Shown piece by piece: positions 34,829-43,983 of a stretch of 64,000 bases of DNA. The notes beneath the pieces were generated by a model. It was not told the origin of the DNA, did no database searches, and saw nothing but the letters and a program-made list of their open reading frames with translations. Each line of letters begins with the position of its first letter. Positions within the stretch are counted from its first letter, which is position 1. This DNA is from Dyella nitratireducens (GTDB lineage: Bacteria > Pseudomonadota > Gammaproteobacteria > Xanthomonadales > Rhodanobacteraceae). The stretch lies in assembly GCF_014642835.1 (NCBI RefSeq), contig NZ_BMJA01000001.1:1471257-1535256 (forward strand), written 5' to 3'. Made by a program: the position numbers and the translations under genes.

Positions 34829-34917
34829 GAGAAACCTCGTTGCGGAGTGTTGCCGTCTGCGCCTGCGGGAGTGCAGGCGCCGGCTTTCCGTCATGTGAAG
34901 AGCGCGCTCGCGCAGCC

Positions 34918-35607
34918 TTACCGCGCAGTGTACTCCTCCAGGGTGTCGCGGAAGCGTACGACCGCCGCCGGGACGTTGCTTACCCCGCCTTCGAAAATGC
35001 GCCGCGGCGTGATGCCCGGCCCGTATACCTGCGCATTGGCATCGTTATCCATCTTGATCACCGAACCATCCAGCGCCACGCCCGCAAACAGGCCGCGGGC
35101 GCGGGAATAGGAATAGATTTCCGCTTTCAGCTGCTGGTCGGTCGCCGCCGAGGCGGTACGTCCCACCGGACCGGCCGCGGCAGAGGCATCGGCGCCCAGC
35201 GTGAACTTGCCGTTGACGATGGAATCCACACCGCGCTGCGTGCGGAACACCAGGATCACATCGGTCTTGGAGACACCGATCTGGAAGCCCACGCTGCCGC
35301 CCCCGAAAGAGATGAAGCTGGGGTTGGACCAGGTGCCATCCGAATTCTTGACCGAGATGAGGCCCTCGCCACGGCGGCCACCGAATACGAAGCCAACCTT
35401 CAGCACGTCGGGAATCACCGCGATCGCCCGCGCATCGCGCAGCAGGTCGGTGGGGATGGATTTGTCCGGCGCCTGCTCGATCTCATTGAGCACGCGCACG
35501 GCATTCTGCGCACGCTGCTGCGGGGTATCGTCGTCGGCATGCGCGGCGGCAATCGGCAACAGCAGCGCAAGGGCGACAAACGAAAGGCGACGCAATGCTT
35601 TGAACAT
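34918..35607 (-). CDS. SYLF (Ysc84-like) lipid-binding domain protein
   Basis: 229 residues from ATG 35607 with GGGAG upstream. Signal peptide ends near [10 protein letters not shown]. The rest is one SYLF/Ysc84 domain: [18 protein letters not shown], then [22 protein letters not shown], then [19 protein letters not shown]. Such domains bind phosphoinositide-like or anionic lipids; in bacteria the function is unknown. Divergent from hemH. Confidence 0.9.
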   Translation of the reverse strand: MFKALRRLSFVALALLLPIAAAHADDDTPQQRAQNAVRVLNEIEQAPDKSIPTDLLRDARAIAVIPDVLKVGFVFGGRRGEGLISVKNSDGTWSNPSFISFGGGSVGFQIGVSKTDVILVFRTQRGVDSIVNGKFTLGADASAAAGPVGRTASAATDQQLKAEIYSYSRARGLFAGVALDGSVIKMDNDANAQVYGPGITPRRIFEGGVSNVPAAVVRFRDTLEEYTAR

Positions 35608-35692
35608 AGATAGCTCCCGATGTAGATGACTCGATCGCGGTCGCAAGAAGCGGCGAGCATATCCGCCCTGTGCGAAAAGCGCGTGGCAGCTT

Positions 35693-36787
35693 ATGGCAGA
35701 CTTGACCGGCTCGTCCGCTGTCCACGCCACCATGCCAATTCATCACTATACCGGCCTTGCCGGCCAATCCTACGACCAACCTGCTCAGGCTGGCGTACTA
35801 CTTGTGAACCTTGGCACACCGAACGCCCCGACGGCCCGCGCGCTGCGGCCATATCTGGCCGAATTTCTGGGCGATCCGCGCGTGATCGAATACCCGCGCT
35901 GGCGCTGGTGGCTGATTCTGCACGGCGTCATCCTGCGTATCCGGCCTGCACGTTCGGCCCACGCCTACGCACGCGTGTGGACGACGGAAGGCTCGCCGCT
36001 GCGCGTCGGCTCGGAAAAGCTTGCCGCCGCCCTGCAGGCCAGGTTGAAGCAAGTCGCCGCCGGACCGATTCGTGTGGCACTGGCCATGCGCTACGGAGAG
36101 CCGTCAGTGCGCAAGCAGATCGAGCAGCTACAACGCGAAGGTGTGCGACAGCTGCTGGTGCTACCACTGTATCCACAGTACTCGGGCACCTCCACGGGAT
36201 CAGTCATCGATGCGGTAGCCGATGCGTTCAAGCAACTGCGCTGGCCACCGGAACTGCGCATCATCAACGACTACCACGACGATGCCGGCCATATCGAAGC
36301 GCTGGCGCAATCGATCGAACGCTGGTGGACCGAGCATGGCCGCGGCGACAAGCTGCTGCTGTCGTTCCATGGCATTCCGCAGCGGTACGTGGCTGCCGGC
36401 GATCCTTATCTCCATCAGTGCCAGACCACGACGCGCCTGCTGCGCGAGCGGCTGGGATTGAACGAGACGCAGCTGGTCATGAGCTTTCAGTCACGCGTGG
36501 GTCGCGAACCCTGGCTGCAACCGTATACCGACGAAACCGTCAAGCAGCTCGCCCGGCAAGGCGTGAAGCGGCTCGATGTCGCCTGCCCTGGCTTCGCCGT
36601 CGATTGCCTGGAAACGCTGGAAGAAATCGCCATGCAGAACGCCGAATTCTTCACCGAAGCCGGTGGCGAAGCACTGCGCTACATTCCCGCGCTCAACGAT
36701 GGCGATGAGCAGGTAGCCAGCCTTGCGGCGCTGATTTTGCGGCACACCCAAGGGTGGCCCGAATGCTCAGCGAGCAAAGCGTTGTGA
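35693..36787 (+). CDS. hemH: Ferrochelatase
   Basis: Up to 364 residues from ATG 35693; ATG 35732 (351 residues) is equally possible since neither has a clear ribosome site. Family features include GVLLVNLGTP at the N-terminus, LPLYPQYSGTSTGS, LLSFHGIPQRY with the catalytic His, and SFQSRVGREPWLQPYT. It inserts Fe2+ into protoporphyrin IX. The end overlaps the start of the following hydrolase gene. Confidence 0.96.
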   Translation: MADLTGSSAVHATMPIHHYTGLAGQSYDQPAQAGVLLVNLGTPNAPTARALRPYLAEFLGDPRVIEYPRWRWWLILHGVILRIRPARSAHAYARVWTTEGSPLRVGSEKLAAALQARLKQVAAGPIRVALAMRYGEPSVRKQIEQLQREGVRQLLVLPLYPQYSGTSTGSVIDAVADAFKQLRWPPELRIINDYHDDAGHIEALAQSIERWWTEHGRGDKLLLSFHGIPQRYVAAGDPYLHQCQTTTRLLRERLGLNETQLVMSFQSRVGREPWLQPYTDETVKQLARQGVKRLDVACPGFAVDCLETLEEIAMQNAEFFTEAGGEALRYIPALNDGDEQVASLAALILRHTQGWPECSASKAL

Positions 36788-37653
36788 ACGAGCGCACTCA
36801 CTCGGAAGCGCCGATCGAACAGCGCATCACCCTGTCGCATCACCTCTCGCTGACGGCGCTGATCTGGGGTGATGCCTCGGCACCGCCGCTGCTGGCATTG
36901 CACGGCTGGCTGGACAACGCCGGCAGCTATGCCTTCCTTGCACCGAAACTGGCCGAGCGCTTTCGCGTCATCGCACTGGAATTGCCCGGCCACGGGCATT
37001 CCAGCCATCTGCCAGCCGGCATCAGTTATCACTATATCGACTACGTCAGCGCGGTACTCAGCGCTGCGGACGCCTTGGGCCTGGAGCGTTACACCCTGCT
37101 TGGCCATTCGCTCGGCGCAGGCATCGCCTCGCTCGCTGCCGCTGCCACGCCGCAGCGCATCGATCGGCTGTTCCTGATCGAGGGACTCGGCCCGCTCGGC
37201 GACGATGGCTCGAACACGTTGCAACGTTTTCGCGATGCGTATGCGGCACCTGCCGCCAGTGGCAAATCGTTGCGGCTGTTCGCGAACGTGGACCAAGCCA
37301 TCAGCGCACGTACGCTGGCGAGCGGACTGCGCGCGGACTTGGCGCAGCCGATCGTGGAGCGTGGACTTGCCCACGTTGAAGGCGGCTACCGCTGGCGCAG
37401 CGATCCGCGTCTTACGCGGCCCAGTGCCATGCGTCTGGCCGAAGGGCAGATTCGCGCGCTGCTTGCGGGGATCGAAGCACCTAGTTCGCTGCTGCTATCC
37501 ACGCCAGTTACGCCCTATCTACCCAGCGCGATGATGGAGGCGCGTGCACAGCTCGTGCCGCGCATTGCTGTGACGCATATGGAGGGCGGGCATCATTTGC
37601 AACTGGAGCATCCAGACACGGTTGCTGATTGGTTGTTCGGATGTCTCTCGTAG
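36763..37653 (+). CDS. Alpha/beta-fold hydrolase
   Basis: 296 residues from ATG 36763, which has AAGGG nine bases upstream; a GTG at 36754 would add three residues. The oxyanion region LLALHGWLDNAG, nucleophile elbow GHSLGAGIA (Ser) and C-terminal HMEGGHHLQLEHP (catalytic His) define a serine hydrolase of the esterase/epoxide hydrolase-like group. Substrate unknown. Its TAG stop is the GTAG head of REP copy D. Confidence 0.85.
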   Translation: MLSEQSVVNERTHSEAPIEQRITLSHHLSLTALIWGDASAPPLLALHGWLDNAGSYAFLAPKLAERFRVIALELPGHGHSSHLPAGISYHYIDYVSAVLSAADALGLERYTLLGHSLGAGIASLAAAATPQRIDRLFLIEGLGPLGDDGSNTLQRFRDAYAAPAASGKSLRLFANVDQAISARTLASGLRADLAQPIVERGLAHVEGGYRWRSDPRLTRPSAMRLAEGQIRALLAGIEAPSSLLLSTPVTPYLPSAMMEARAQLVPRIAVTHMEGGHHLQLEHPDTVADWLFGCLS

Positions 37654-37722
37654 GTTGAGGTGCAAACCCCAACATCGCCATGCATGCAAACACCAGCGTT
37701 GGGGTTTGCACCCCAACCTACG
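37649..37722. repeat. REP-like doublet, copy D
   Basis: CGTAGGTTGAGGTGCAAACC at left (one G-to-A change in the stem) faces a perfect right arm. The centre begins ATCGCCATGCATGC, close to copies A and B. It supplies the stop codon of the preceding hydrolase gene and lies between convergent genes. Confidence 0.86.
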
Positions 37723-37750
37723 CGGCCATGGGGTTAAGGGCAGCAAAATA

Positions 37751-38926
37751 TCACGCAGAAATCGCCAACCGCTCCGACTGATAAACCCGCGCCGTCACCA
37801 CCACCGCCAGCAACGCGACAACCAAACCCGTAACCACGCAACTGGCTATCTCCGCCGCCGTCACCGGCTCACCGCGCAGCAACTGCATGATGCCAACCTG
37901 CTGTCCAAGCAACGGCACGTAATACATCCAATCCGCGATTTTCATCGGCGTCACGCTCAACAGAATGGATGGAAAAACCGGCACCAGCATCAGGATCGAC
38001 AAATAAGACTGCGCCTCGCGATAACTCTTCGCGAAGGCCGAAACCAGCGTCTGCAAGCACGCCAGCAGCATCACCAGCGGCAGCATCATCAAAATCACCT
38101 GCGAGGCGAAGGACAGCCCCAGATCCATCCGCATGCCGAGCCGTTCGATAGGAATCAGCTTGCCGCAGAACCCGAAGGCAATCACGCAGATCAACAGGCT
38201 CATCAGGGAGAACGCGCAAGTCGCCGCCAGCTTGCCCAGCAAGATCTTCCAGCGCGGTACCGGATTGGCGAACAGCGGCTCCAGCGACTGCCGCTCGCGC
38301 TCGCCGGCGGTGAGGTCGATGGCCAGATACATGCCACCCATGAATCCGGTAAGCACAAAGAAGTACGGCAGCATGCCGAACATCAATCCGGCGCGTGACT
38401 GCGGCGTGGACTGATCACGCTCGTCCACCGCCACCGGCGCCATCATGGTGGGCGAAAGGCCGCGCGCGACCAGCCGCATCGCACCCTGGCGCCGGCCGTA
38501 GTTTTCCAACATGCCCTTCACGCGTTCCACCGAACCGCCCGCGTCACGCTGCGAGGAGTCGTAGATCAGCTCCACCTGCGAGGTTTCGCCCTTGCGCCAG
38601 GCATCACCGAAACCTTTGGGAATGCGCAGCACCACGTCGGCGCCTCGGTTGCGTACCGCCGTTTCTGGATCGGCAATCGCCGGTTGCGGTACCAGTCCCT
38701 GTTGCTTCAAGGCATTGATCAGGTTTGGGGCGTATTGCGCGCCGATCACCGGCACCTGGATCGGTTGATCGGCCTTGTTCAATTCGCGCGTGAGCACCAC
38801 GTTCATGATCATGATGAAAATGACCGGACCGAGCAGTGGCCCCAGGAGCAAAGCGCTCATGATGGTGCGTCGGTCGCGCAGGTTTTCCTTCACTTCCTTG
38901 AGGAAGACAGTCAGCGTGGTCTTCAT
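37751..38926 (-). CDS. ABC-2 type permease, NatB-like
   Basis: 391 residues. An N-terminal helix (residues 22-45) precedes a large extracytoplasmic domain (about 50-175) and five to six C-terminal helices, the layout of NatB and related ABC-2 exporters; GERERQSLEPLFANPVPRW is a family hallmark. Its ATG overlaps the ATPase gene's stop. Bacillus NatAB exports Na+; the substrate here is unknown. Confidence 0.88.
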   Translation of the reverse strand: MKTTLTVFLKEVKENLRDRRTIMSALLLGPLLGPVIFIMIMNVVLTRELNKADQPIQVPVIGAQYAPNLINALKQQGLVPQPAIADPETAVRNRGADVVLRIPKGFGDAWRKGETSQVELIYDSSQRDAGGSVERVKGMLENYGRRQGAMRLVARGLSPTMMAPVAVDERDQSTPQSRAGLMFGMLPYFFVLTGFMGGMYLAIDLTAGERERQSLEPLFANPVPRWKILLGKLAATCAFSLMSLLICVIAFGFCGKLIPIERLGMRMDLGLSFASQVILMMLPLVMLLACLQTLVSAFAKSYREAQSYLSILMLVPVFPSILLSVTPMKIADWMYYVPLLGQQVGIMQLLRGEPVTAAEIASCVVTGLVVALLAVVVTARVYQSERLAISA

Positions 38927-39657
38927 GCCGCCAGCCCCTCTTCGCTGCCGATGATTTTCACGAAGGCATCCTCCAGATTGGCCTCCCCGGTCTGGGCACG
39001 CAGCGCATCGGGTGTTTCATCCGCCACCACGCGACCATGCGCGATCACCACGATGCGATCGCACAACGCTGCTACCTCTTGCATGATGTGGCTGGAAAAC
39101 AGCACGCAACGCCCTTCCTCCTTCAGCCGGTGCATGAACTGGCGCATGCTGCGCGTGGCCATCACATCGAGACCGTTGGTGGGCTCGTCCAGAATCACGT
39201 TCTTGGGATCGTGCACCAGCGCCCGCGCGATGGCTGTCTTCACGCGCTGACCCTGCGAGAAGCCTTCCGTTCGGCGGTCCGCGATATCCGCCATATCGAG
39301 GGCCTTGATCAGCTGTTCGCGCCGCGTGCGGATCAATGCTTCATCCATGCCTTGCAGCCGCGCGAAGTAGTCGATGTTCTCGCGCGCCGTGAGCCGCTTG
39401 TACAAGCCACGCGCATCGGGCAGCACGCCGAGCTGGCGGCGCACTGCAAGTGCATCTTTCGCCAGGTCGATGCCATCGATCAGCGCCTGTCCACGATCGG
39501 GTTGCATCAAGGTGTACAGCATGCGCAGCGTGGTTGTCTTGCCGGCGCCATTCGGACCGAGCAGCCCGGTGATTTCACCGTCACGCGCTGAAAAGCTCAC
39601 CCCATCCACCGCCTTCACGGTGCCGAAATGTTTGTGCAGATCCTTCACCTCGATCAT
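38923..39657 (-). CDS. ABC transporter ATP-binding protein, NatA-like
   Basis: 244 residues with Walker A GPNGAGKTTT, signature FSQGQRVK (an SQGQ variant of LSGGQ common in NatA proteins), Walker B VILDEPTNGLD and the H-loop SSHIM. It energises the NatB-like permease. ATGA overlaps occur with both the permease downstream and the peptidase upstream. Confidence 0.93.
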   Translation of the reverse strand: MIEVKDLHKHFGTVKAVDGVSFSARDGEITGLLGPNGAGKTTTLRMLYTLMQPDRGQALIDGIDLAKDALAVRRQLGVLPDARGLYKRLTARENIDYFARLQGMDEALIRTRREQLIKALDMADIADRRTEGFSQGQRVKTAIARALVHDPKNVILDEPTNGLDVMATRSMRQFMHRLKEEGRCVLFSSHIMQEVAALCDRIVVIAHGRVVADETPDALRAQTGEANLEDAFVKIIGSEEGLAA

Positions 39658-41231
39658 GGCGATGCTCCGTTGAAGTCGATGAAGGCAGGCGTTTCGTCCA
39701 GCTTGTCCAAGCAGTTGGCATCCAGTTGCTTGGGATCGGGCTTGTCGATGAACTTGCCGAGCAGTTGCGGCATGCAGCCGCGTCCCAGCAGGGAGTGCCC
39801 TTGCCCTTTGAAAATCAGCTGCCGCCCATTCGTCAGACCCGGCAGGATCTGTTCGCCATAGCGCGGCGGCGTGACCGGGTCCAGTTCGCCGGAAAGCATC
39901 AGGATCGGCTTGTCGCTCTTCAGCGGCGCGTGGAAATCATCCGGGCGCGCGCCATGTGGCCACACGTCACATTGTGCTTTGAGGGCATCGACAAGGTGAT
40001 TGCCCAGGATGGCGTTCTGATCTTGCGGTCGCGGCTGCAGCAGATCGGCGTCTTCGCTGCAGATCACGCTCATGGACATGCCGTTGTTCATGTCGCCGCT
40101 GAGATCGCCGCTAAGAATCTTCGCCTGCCCTAGCAAAGGACCAACATCACCATGCGCCGCGGCGTTGATCGACAGCGGCAACAGCGCCGCCGTTTCCGGC
40201 TGGTATGCGAACATCCGCACCACGCTGGCGAGCGAAAATTCGCTCAAGGGCCGTTCCACGGTTTCGTAGGTTTCCGGATCGCGGAAGCTGACCTTGTGCG
40301 GATTCGCACGCAACGCATCGCGCAGCTGATACAGCGTCTGCATCGAATCACCGAAGCGCTGCTTGCACGCCGGCACCGCCGCGCAGTGGGCGAAGTCTTT
40401 CTTCAGTGCATCATCGAGATTGGCGGCAAAATCCTCGCCCAGCACGGCCTGGTTCGGCACCACAGAATCCAGTACGACACTGCGCACGCTGCCCGGATAG
40501 TGCTTGAGGTATTGCTGTGCCATGCGCGTGCCGTAGGAAACACCAACCAGATCGAGTAACGGCGAACCCAGGGCCTTGCGCACGTCCTCCAGATCTTGCG
40601 TTGCGATGGTGGTGGTGTAGTAGCGAGGATCGGCCTTTTGCTTTACCTCATCCAGGCATGCGGTGACGTCTTTCCGGACCTTGTCGAGGTCGAACGTCAA
40701 TGCATTCTGATCGGACGCTTTCTCTGCATTCTTGCAGCTCAGCGGATTGGAACCACCGGTGCCGCGTTGATCCAGCAACAGCACATCGTGGTGTTTGCGC
40801 ACGTCGGCAAAGGCAGGCGCTTCGAGCACCCAGGCCTCGGTTGCCGCTTCTCCGGGACCGCCGGCAAGCAGTGTCACCAAGTCCGGTTCGGGCACTTGCG
40901 CATCGCTACGCGCAATCGCGAGCTTCAGGCTGATGTGGCGGCCATGCGGATCATCGCGGTTTTCCGGTACGTCAAACATGGTGCACCACGCCTGTGCACG
41001 CGCACCGCTGCCGGGGCGCCCCAGTTCGCACGATGTAAACGTGAGCGATCCGCGCCGCCATATACGCGCAGGCTGCGACGGCTCCTTGGTTTCGACGAGC
41101 GCGGCGGCAGGCGCCACATCCGCGGTTGCCGCGGCCGGTTTTTCGGGACGATGCCAATGCTGGTACGCCAGCACGCCCAGTGCGACCGCCACCACGATCA
41201 AACGTGAAACGGTTCTTGCCTTCAAGGCCAT
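39654..41231 (-). CDS. Alpha/beta hydrolase, tripeptidyl aminopeptidase-like (S33)
   Basis: 525 residues from ATG 41231 with GAGGGAG upstream. An N-terminal hydrophobic segment (about residues 10-24) is an uncleaved anchor or signal peptide. Features: LLAGGPGEAA, LLLDQRGTGGS, nucleophile elbow GVSYGTR, and C-terminal GELDPVTPP (catalytic Asp) and KGQGHSLLGRGC (His), as in SlpD/SlpE-type S33 peptidases. Several Cys residues suggest disulfides in an exported protein. First gene of the overlapping peptidase-natA-natB operon. Confidence 0.88.
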   Translation of the reverse strand: MALKARTVSRLIVVAVALGVLAYQHWHRPEKPAAATADVAPAAALVETKEPSQPARIWRRGSLTFTSCELGRPGSGARAQAWCTMFDVPENRDDPHGRHISLKLAIARSDAQVPEPDLVTLLAGGPGEAATEAWVLEAPAFADVRKHHDVLLLDQRGTGGSNPLSCKNAEKASDQNALTFDLDKVRKDVTACLDEVKQKADPRYYTTTIATQDLEDVRKALGSPLLDLVGVSYGTRMAQQYLKHYPGSVRSVVLDSVVPNQAVLGEDFAANLDDALKKDFAHCAAVPACKQRFGDSMQTLYQLRDALRANPHKVSFRDPETYETVERPLSEFSLASVVRMFAYQPETAALLPLSINAAAHGDVGPLLGQAKILSGDLSGDMNNGMSMSVICSEDADLLQPRPQDQNAILGNHLVDALKAQCDVWPHGARPDDFHAPLKSDKPILMLSGELDPVTPPRYGEQILPGLTNGRQLIFKGQGHSLLGRGCMPQLLGKFIDKPDPKQLDANCLDKLDETPAFIDFNGASP

Positions 41232-41238
41232 GTCTCCC

Positions 41239-41436
41239 TCACTCCTCCCCAGGCACAAAAATCATTTCGATCGGCATGCCGAACAGGCGTGCGATCTTGA
41301 AAGCCAACGGCAGACTCGGATCGTATTTCCCCGTCTCGATGGCATTGATGGTTTGCCGCGATACATCCAATTGTTGCGCAAGTTCGGCTTGCGACCAGCC
41401 GCGTTCGCCGCGCAATTCGCGTATGAGATTGTTCAT
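41239..41436 (-). CDS. Small XRE-family HTH regulator
   Basis: 65 residues, essentially one helix-turn-helix domain: RGWSQAELAQQLDVSRQTINAIE (recognition helix SRQTINAIE), then TGKYDPSLPLAFKIARLFGMPIEMIF. It belongs to the YozG-like compact regulators that are usually encoded beside a membrane protein. Here the membrane gene lies 45 bases upstream on the same strand. Two dyad operators before that gene are likely its targets. Confidence 0.92.
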   Translation of the reverse strand: MNNLIRELRGERGWSQAELAQQLDVSRQTINAIETGKYDPSLPLAFKIARLFGMPIEMIFVPGEE

Positions 41437-41481
41437 GCGATTCGTGGCTGCAGCGGCGGCGCCCCCGTTACCTTTATACGA

Positions 41482-42084
41482 TCACTCATGACGGTACTTG
41501 CGCCTGTACCAGTGCCTCACGATGGGCAGGCCGCCAACAGCGATCAGTCCTGCAGCCGTGCCGTACAGGAATCCCAGCCGCGCATCGTCGAGATTGCCCG
41601 GATACGCCAAGGCGACAACCAGCAGAACCATACCGAACAGCAATGGATACAAGTACGGCTTGACGCCAAGCTCCTCGCTGCACAGCGAACTTCCTCCGTA
41701 ATTGCGCACCATCCGCCAACGCACAGCCCCGTAGCAAAGCACCACGGCGGGGTACACCAGCAGCAGCATCCAGCCATCCAGCTTCACCGCTCCGGCGGCG
41801 GCCAAAAATCCGGCAATGAAAGTCAGCGCGCTGACCACCGCTGTCGCCGTACTCAATGCCACCAGGTGCATGTGACGCTCAAGCTCATCGCTGTTGCGGA
41901 TCAGCCGCGCCATTTGCCCGATGACGTAAAGCACCGGCACGGTCGCCGCCACCGCTAGCAACGCCTTGATGGGCAGGCTCGTGGTGGTGTTCACCAACGG
42001 CCAGACGAACAGCATGAAAGCGGCATAGATCGCCATCGCGATCATGACCCGCGGCTGGTATTGCTTCAGCGAGAACCGTGGCAT
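41482..42084 (-). CDS. Membrane protein paired with the XRE regulator
   Basis: 200 residues with about six hydrophobic segments (starting near residues 13-30 and 40-60). Charged pieces RLIRNSDELERHMH and RWRMVRNYGG lie between helices. No enzymatic motif seen. Pairing of a six-helix protein with a 65-residue HTH regulator is common in this order, but the function is not known. Confidence 0.8.
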   Translation of the reverse strand: MPRFSLKQYQPRVMIAMAIYAAFMLFVWPLVNTTTSLPIKALLAVAATVPVLYVIGQMARLIRNSDELERHMHLVALSTATAVVSALTFIAGFLAAAGAVKLDGWMLLLVYPAVVLCYGAVRWRMVRNYGGSSLCSEELGVKPYLYPLLFGMVLLVVALAYPGNLDDARLGFLYGTAAGLIAVGGLPIVRHWYRRKYRHE

Positions 42085-42206
42085 GGCTGGCGCCCCTCAG
42101 GATGCTGCTCGGCCGAACGGCCGAGCACGAGTGGGAATGACCCAATGGGACAAGACCTTATGACGATGGCAAATCATCCCAGCCCCCATGTCGACTTCCC
42201 CCTATA

Positions 42207-42266
42207 TGTAAAGCACGCTTGACATAGCCTAGGCGTGCCGCCCAGCCATGTCAAGCGTACTTTACA
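42207..42266 (-). promoter_or_regulatory. Two dyad operators and promoter of the membrane-protein/XRE operon
   Basis: Two 18-bp dyads: TGTAAAGCACGCTTGACA (42207-42224) and TGTCAAGCGTACTTTACA (42249-42266), consensus TGTMAAG-N4-CTTKACA. Their centres are 42 bp apart, about four helical turns. On the minus strand a TTGACA (42254-42249) inside the second dyad lies 17 bp before TAGGCT (42231-42226), giving a plausible -35/-10, so a bound repressor would block RNA polymerase. Confidence 0.65.
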
Positions 42267-42315
42267 AAATCACCTTCTCAACCAGGCAAACCCCCGTGAT
42301 TTCGTTGACACAGCG

Positions 42316-42330
42316 CGTCACTTTTTGACG
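42316..42330 (+). promoter_or_regulatory. Candidate enhancer (CGTCA-N5-TGACG) upstream of the fimbrial promoter
   Basis: An inverted repeat CGTCA-CTTTT-TGACG about 130 bp upstream of the sigma-54 promoter. Its GTCA/TGAC halves resemble FleQ-type sites (GTCA-N6-TGAC) with one base less in the spacer. Enhancer role is inferred. Confidence 0.3.
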
Positions 42331-42441
42331 GCAAAAAGCCCTGTCCCGAGATGTAGTTCACACTTTTTCCCGACAGATGAAGGGAAATGTTTTGGAAGCG
42401 TGTAGGAGATGTGTAGGAAATAAGCCGGGTTTCCCTGACAA

Positions 42442-42457
42442 TGTGATAGGGATCACG
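42442..42457 (+). promoter_or_regulatory. CRP/Clp-like binding site
   Basis: TGTGATAGGGATCACG matches TGTGA-N6-TCACA at nine of ten positions. It ends two bases before the sigma-54 promoter. Confidence 0.55.
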
Positions 42458-42459
42458 CT

Positions 42460-42476
42460 TTGGCCCGGATGTTGCT
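42460..42476 (+). promoter_or_regulatory. Sigma-54 (-24/-12) promoter of the fimbrial operon
   Basis: TTGGCCCG-GATG-TTGCT matches YTGGCACG-N4-TTGCW with a single change (A to C). The essential GG (42462-42463) and GC (42474-42475) are ten bases apart, as required. Transcription would start near 42487, leaving a leader of about 105 bases before the pilin ATG. Confidence 0.6.
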
Positions 42477-42592
42477 GACTGGCTTGCCTAAGGCGTGGGC
42501 CTGCCCGAGAGAGGGCGGGGCAACGCCCGGCCCACCGCAAGCGCTTTTACCGAAAGCTGTACGCCCATCTACACGTTAATCAGGGAATCCGC

Positions 42593-43147
42593 ATGAAAAA
42601 GATCGTTCTGTCCGCTGCACTCGCCGCCACGTTCGGCGCGGCAGCATTGTTCTCCACCTCGGTGGCTGCCTCTGACGGCACCATCACCATCACCGGCAAG
42701 GTGGTCGCCAACACTTGCTCGTTCAGTGTGAATGGCGGCAGCGCCAGCAGCACCGTCCAGTTGCCCGTCGTGTTTACGACCGCCCTTAATGCCGCCGGCG
42801 CCGTTGCCGGCAACACGCCGTTTACCATCAAGGTGAGCGGTTGCGATCCGAACCTCACCAGCGTGCAGGAACAGTTCGGCGGCTCCAACATCAACGCTAC
42901 CGATGGCAATCTCAAGAACATCGCCACCGCCACGTCTCCCCAGACTGTAGCCGGCAATGTCGAAGTGCAGTTGCTCAACGGCACCACCAACACGGTCATC
43001 AATCTCAACAACAACAACGCTTCGCCCGTGGGAACGCTCTCCAGCGGCGGCGTTACGTTGAACTATCAGGCTCAGTACTACGCCACTGCCGCAGCGACGG
43101 CCGGCCTGGTGAACACGACTGTGACCTACACGACGCAGTATCAATAA
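42593..43147 (+). CDS. Major fimbrial subunit (type 1 pilin family)
   Basis: 184 residues. Signal peptide ends near SVA|ASDGTITITG. The mature protein starts with a donor-strand-like segment (GTITITGKVVANTCSF), has two Cys (in NTCSF and SGCDP) for the pilin disulfide, and ends in TYTTQYQ with the penultimate Tyr typical of chaperone-usher pilins. Being first in the operon and followed by a gap of about 90 bases, it is probably the main shaft subunit. Confidence 0.88.
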   Translation: MKKIVLSAALAATFGAAALFSTSVAASDGTITITGKVVANTCSFSVNGGSASSTVQLPVVFTTALNAAGAVAGNTPFTIKVSGCDPNLTSVQEQFGGSNINATDGNLKNIATATSPQTVAGNVEVQLLNGTTNTVINLNNNNASPVGTLSSGGVTLNYQAQYYATAAATAGLVNTTVTYTTQYQ

Positions 43148-43239
43148 GTCGAAGAACAGGCACGCTGCGGCAGCGATCACTGCTGCTGCAGCGTAGTTCC
43201 TGCATGCTCTGCCGTTCGTTGAATCCCGAGAGTCTGTCC

Positions 43240-43983
43240 ATGAATACCCTCCTCCGCACTGTTCTCGCGGGCCTGCTGACCATGTGCCTTTTCACCGGTA
43301 CTGCGAATGCCAGCGTTCTGATCGCCGGGACGCGCGTGGTATTTCCAGCCCAGGACGGCGAGGTCACCGTAAGGCTGACCAACGACAACGCCCATCCTGC
43401 GCTGGTCGAGGCATGGATCGACAACGGGGATCCCAAATCCACACCGGACAAGGTCAACGTGCCGTTTCTGATCACGCCTCCGCTGTTCCGCATGGAGGCG
43501 CACAAGGATCAGGACCTGCGCATCATTTCCACGCCCGCGCCGCTGCCGAGTGACCGCGAGTCGCTGTTCTGGCTCAACGTGCTGGAAATACCACCCAAGC
43601 CCAGCGCGCAAGAGTCGGCTGGCAAAAACCTGTTGCAGTTCGCGATCCGCTCGCGGCTGAAGCTTTTCTACCGCCCTGCGCATCTGCCTGGTGATGCGCA
43701 AACGGCGCCCGGAAAGGTGACCTGGAAGGCTGTCGCCGATGGCCAGGGCTATGCACTGGAAGTGCACAATCCCACGCCATACCACGTCACCATCGTCAAA
43801 TTGTCACTGGATGTCGACGGCAAGCCTTATAGCGCCGATATCGGCATGGTCGATCCACTCGGCTCGCTGCGCCTCAAGATCAGGGGACTGACGACGTCGC
43901 CGGCGTCGGGTACGTCCGTCGCCTATGACATCGTCAACGATTACGGCGCGACCGCTTCCTTCAAGGGCAGCGTCTCGCCGTGA
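43240..43983 (+). CDS. Periplasmic fimbrial chaperone
   Basis: 247 residues from ATG 43240. Signal peptide ends near ANA|SVLIAGTRVVFPA. PapD-like signatures: GTRVVFPAQDGEVTVRLTN, then PPLFRMEAHKDQDLRI with the conserved Arg, and SLFWLNVLEIPP, then FAIRSRLKLFYRP. It completes the fold of pilins by donor-strand complementation and delivers them to the usher. Its stop overlaps the usher start (TGATG). Confidence 0.93.
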   Translation: MNTLLRTVLAGLLTMCLFTGTANASVLIAGTRVVFPAQDGEVTVRLTNDNAHPALVEAWIDNGDPKSTPDKVNVPFLITPPLFRMEAHKDQDLRIISTPAPLPSDRESLFWLNVLEIPPKPSAQESAGKNLLQFAIRSRLKLFYRPAHLPGDAQTAPGKVTWKAVADGQGYALEVHNPTPYHVTIVKLSLDVDGKPYSADIGMVDPLGSLRLKIRGLTTSPASGTSVAYDIVNDYGATASFKGSVSP

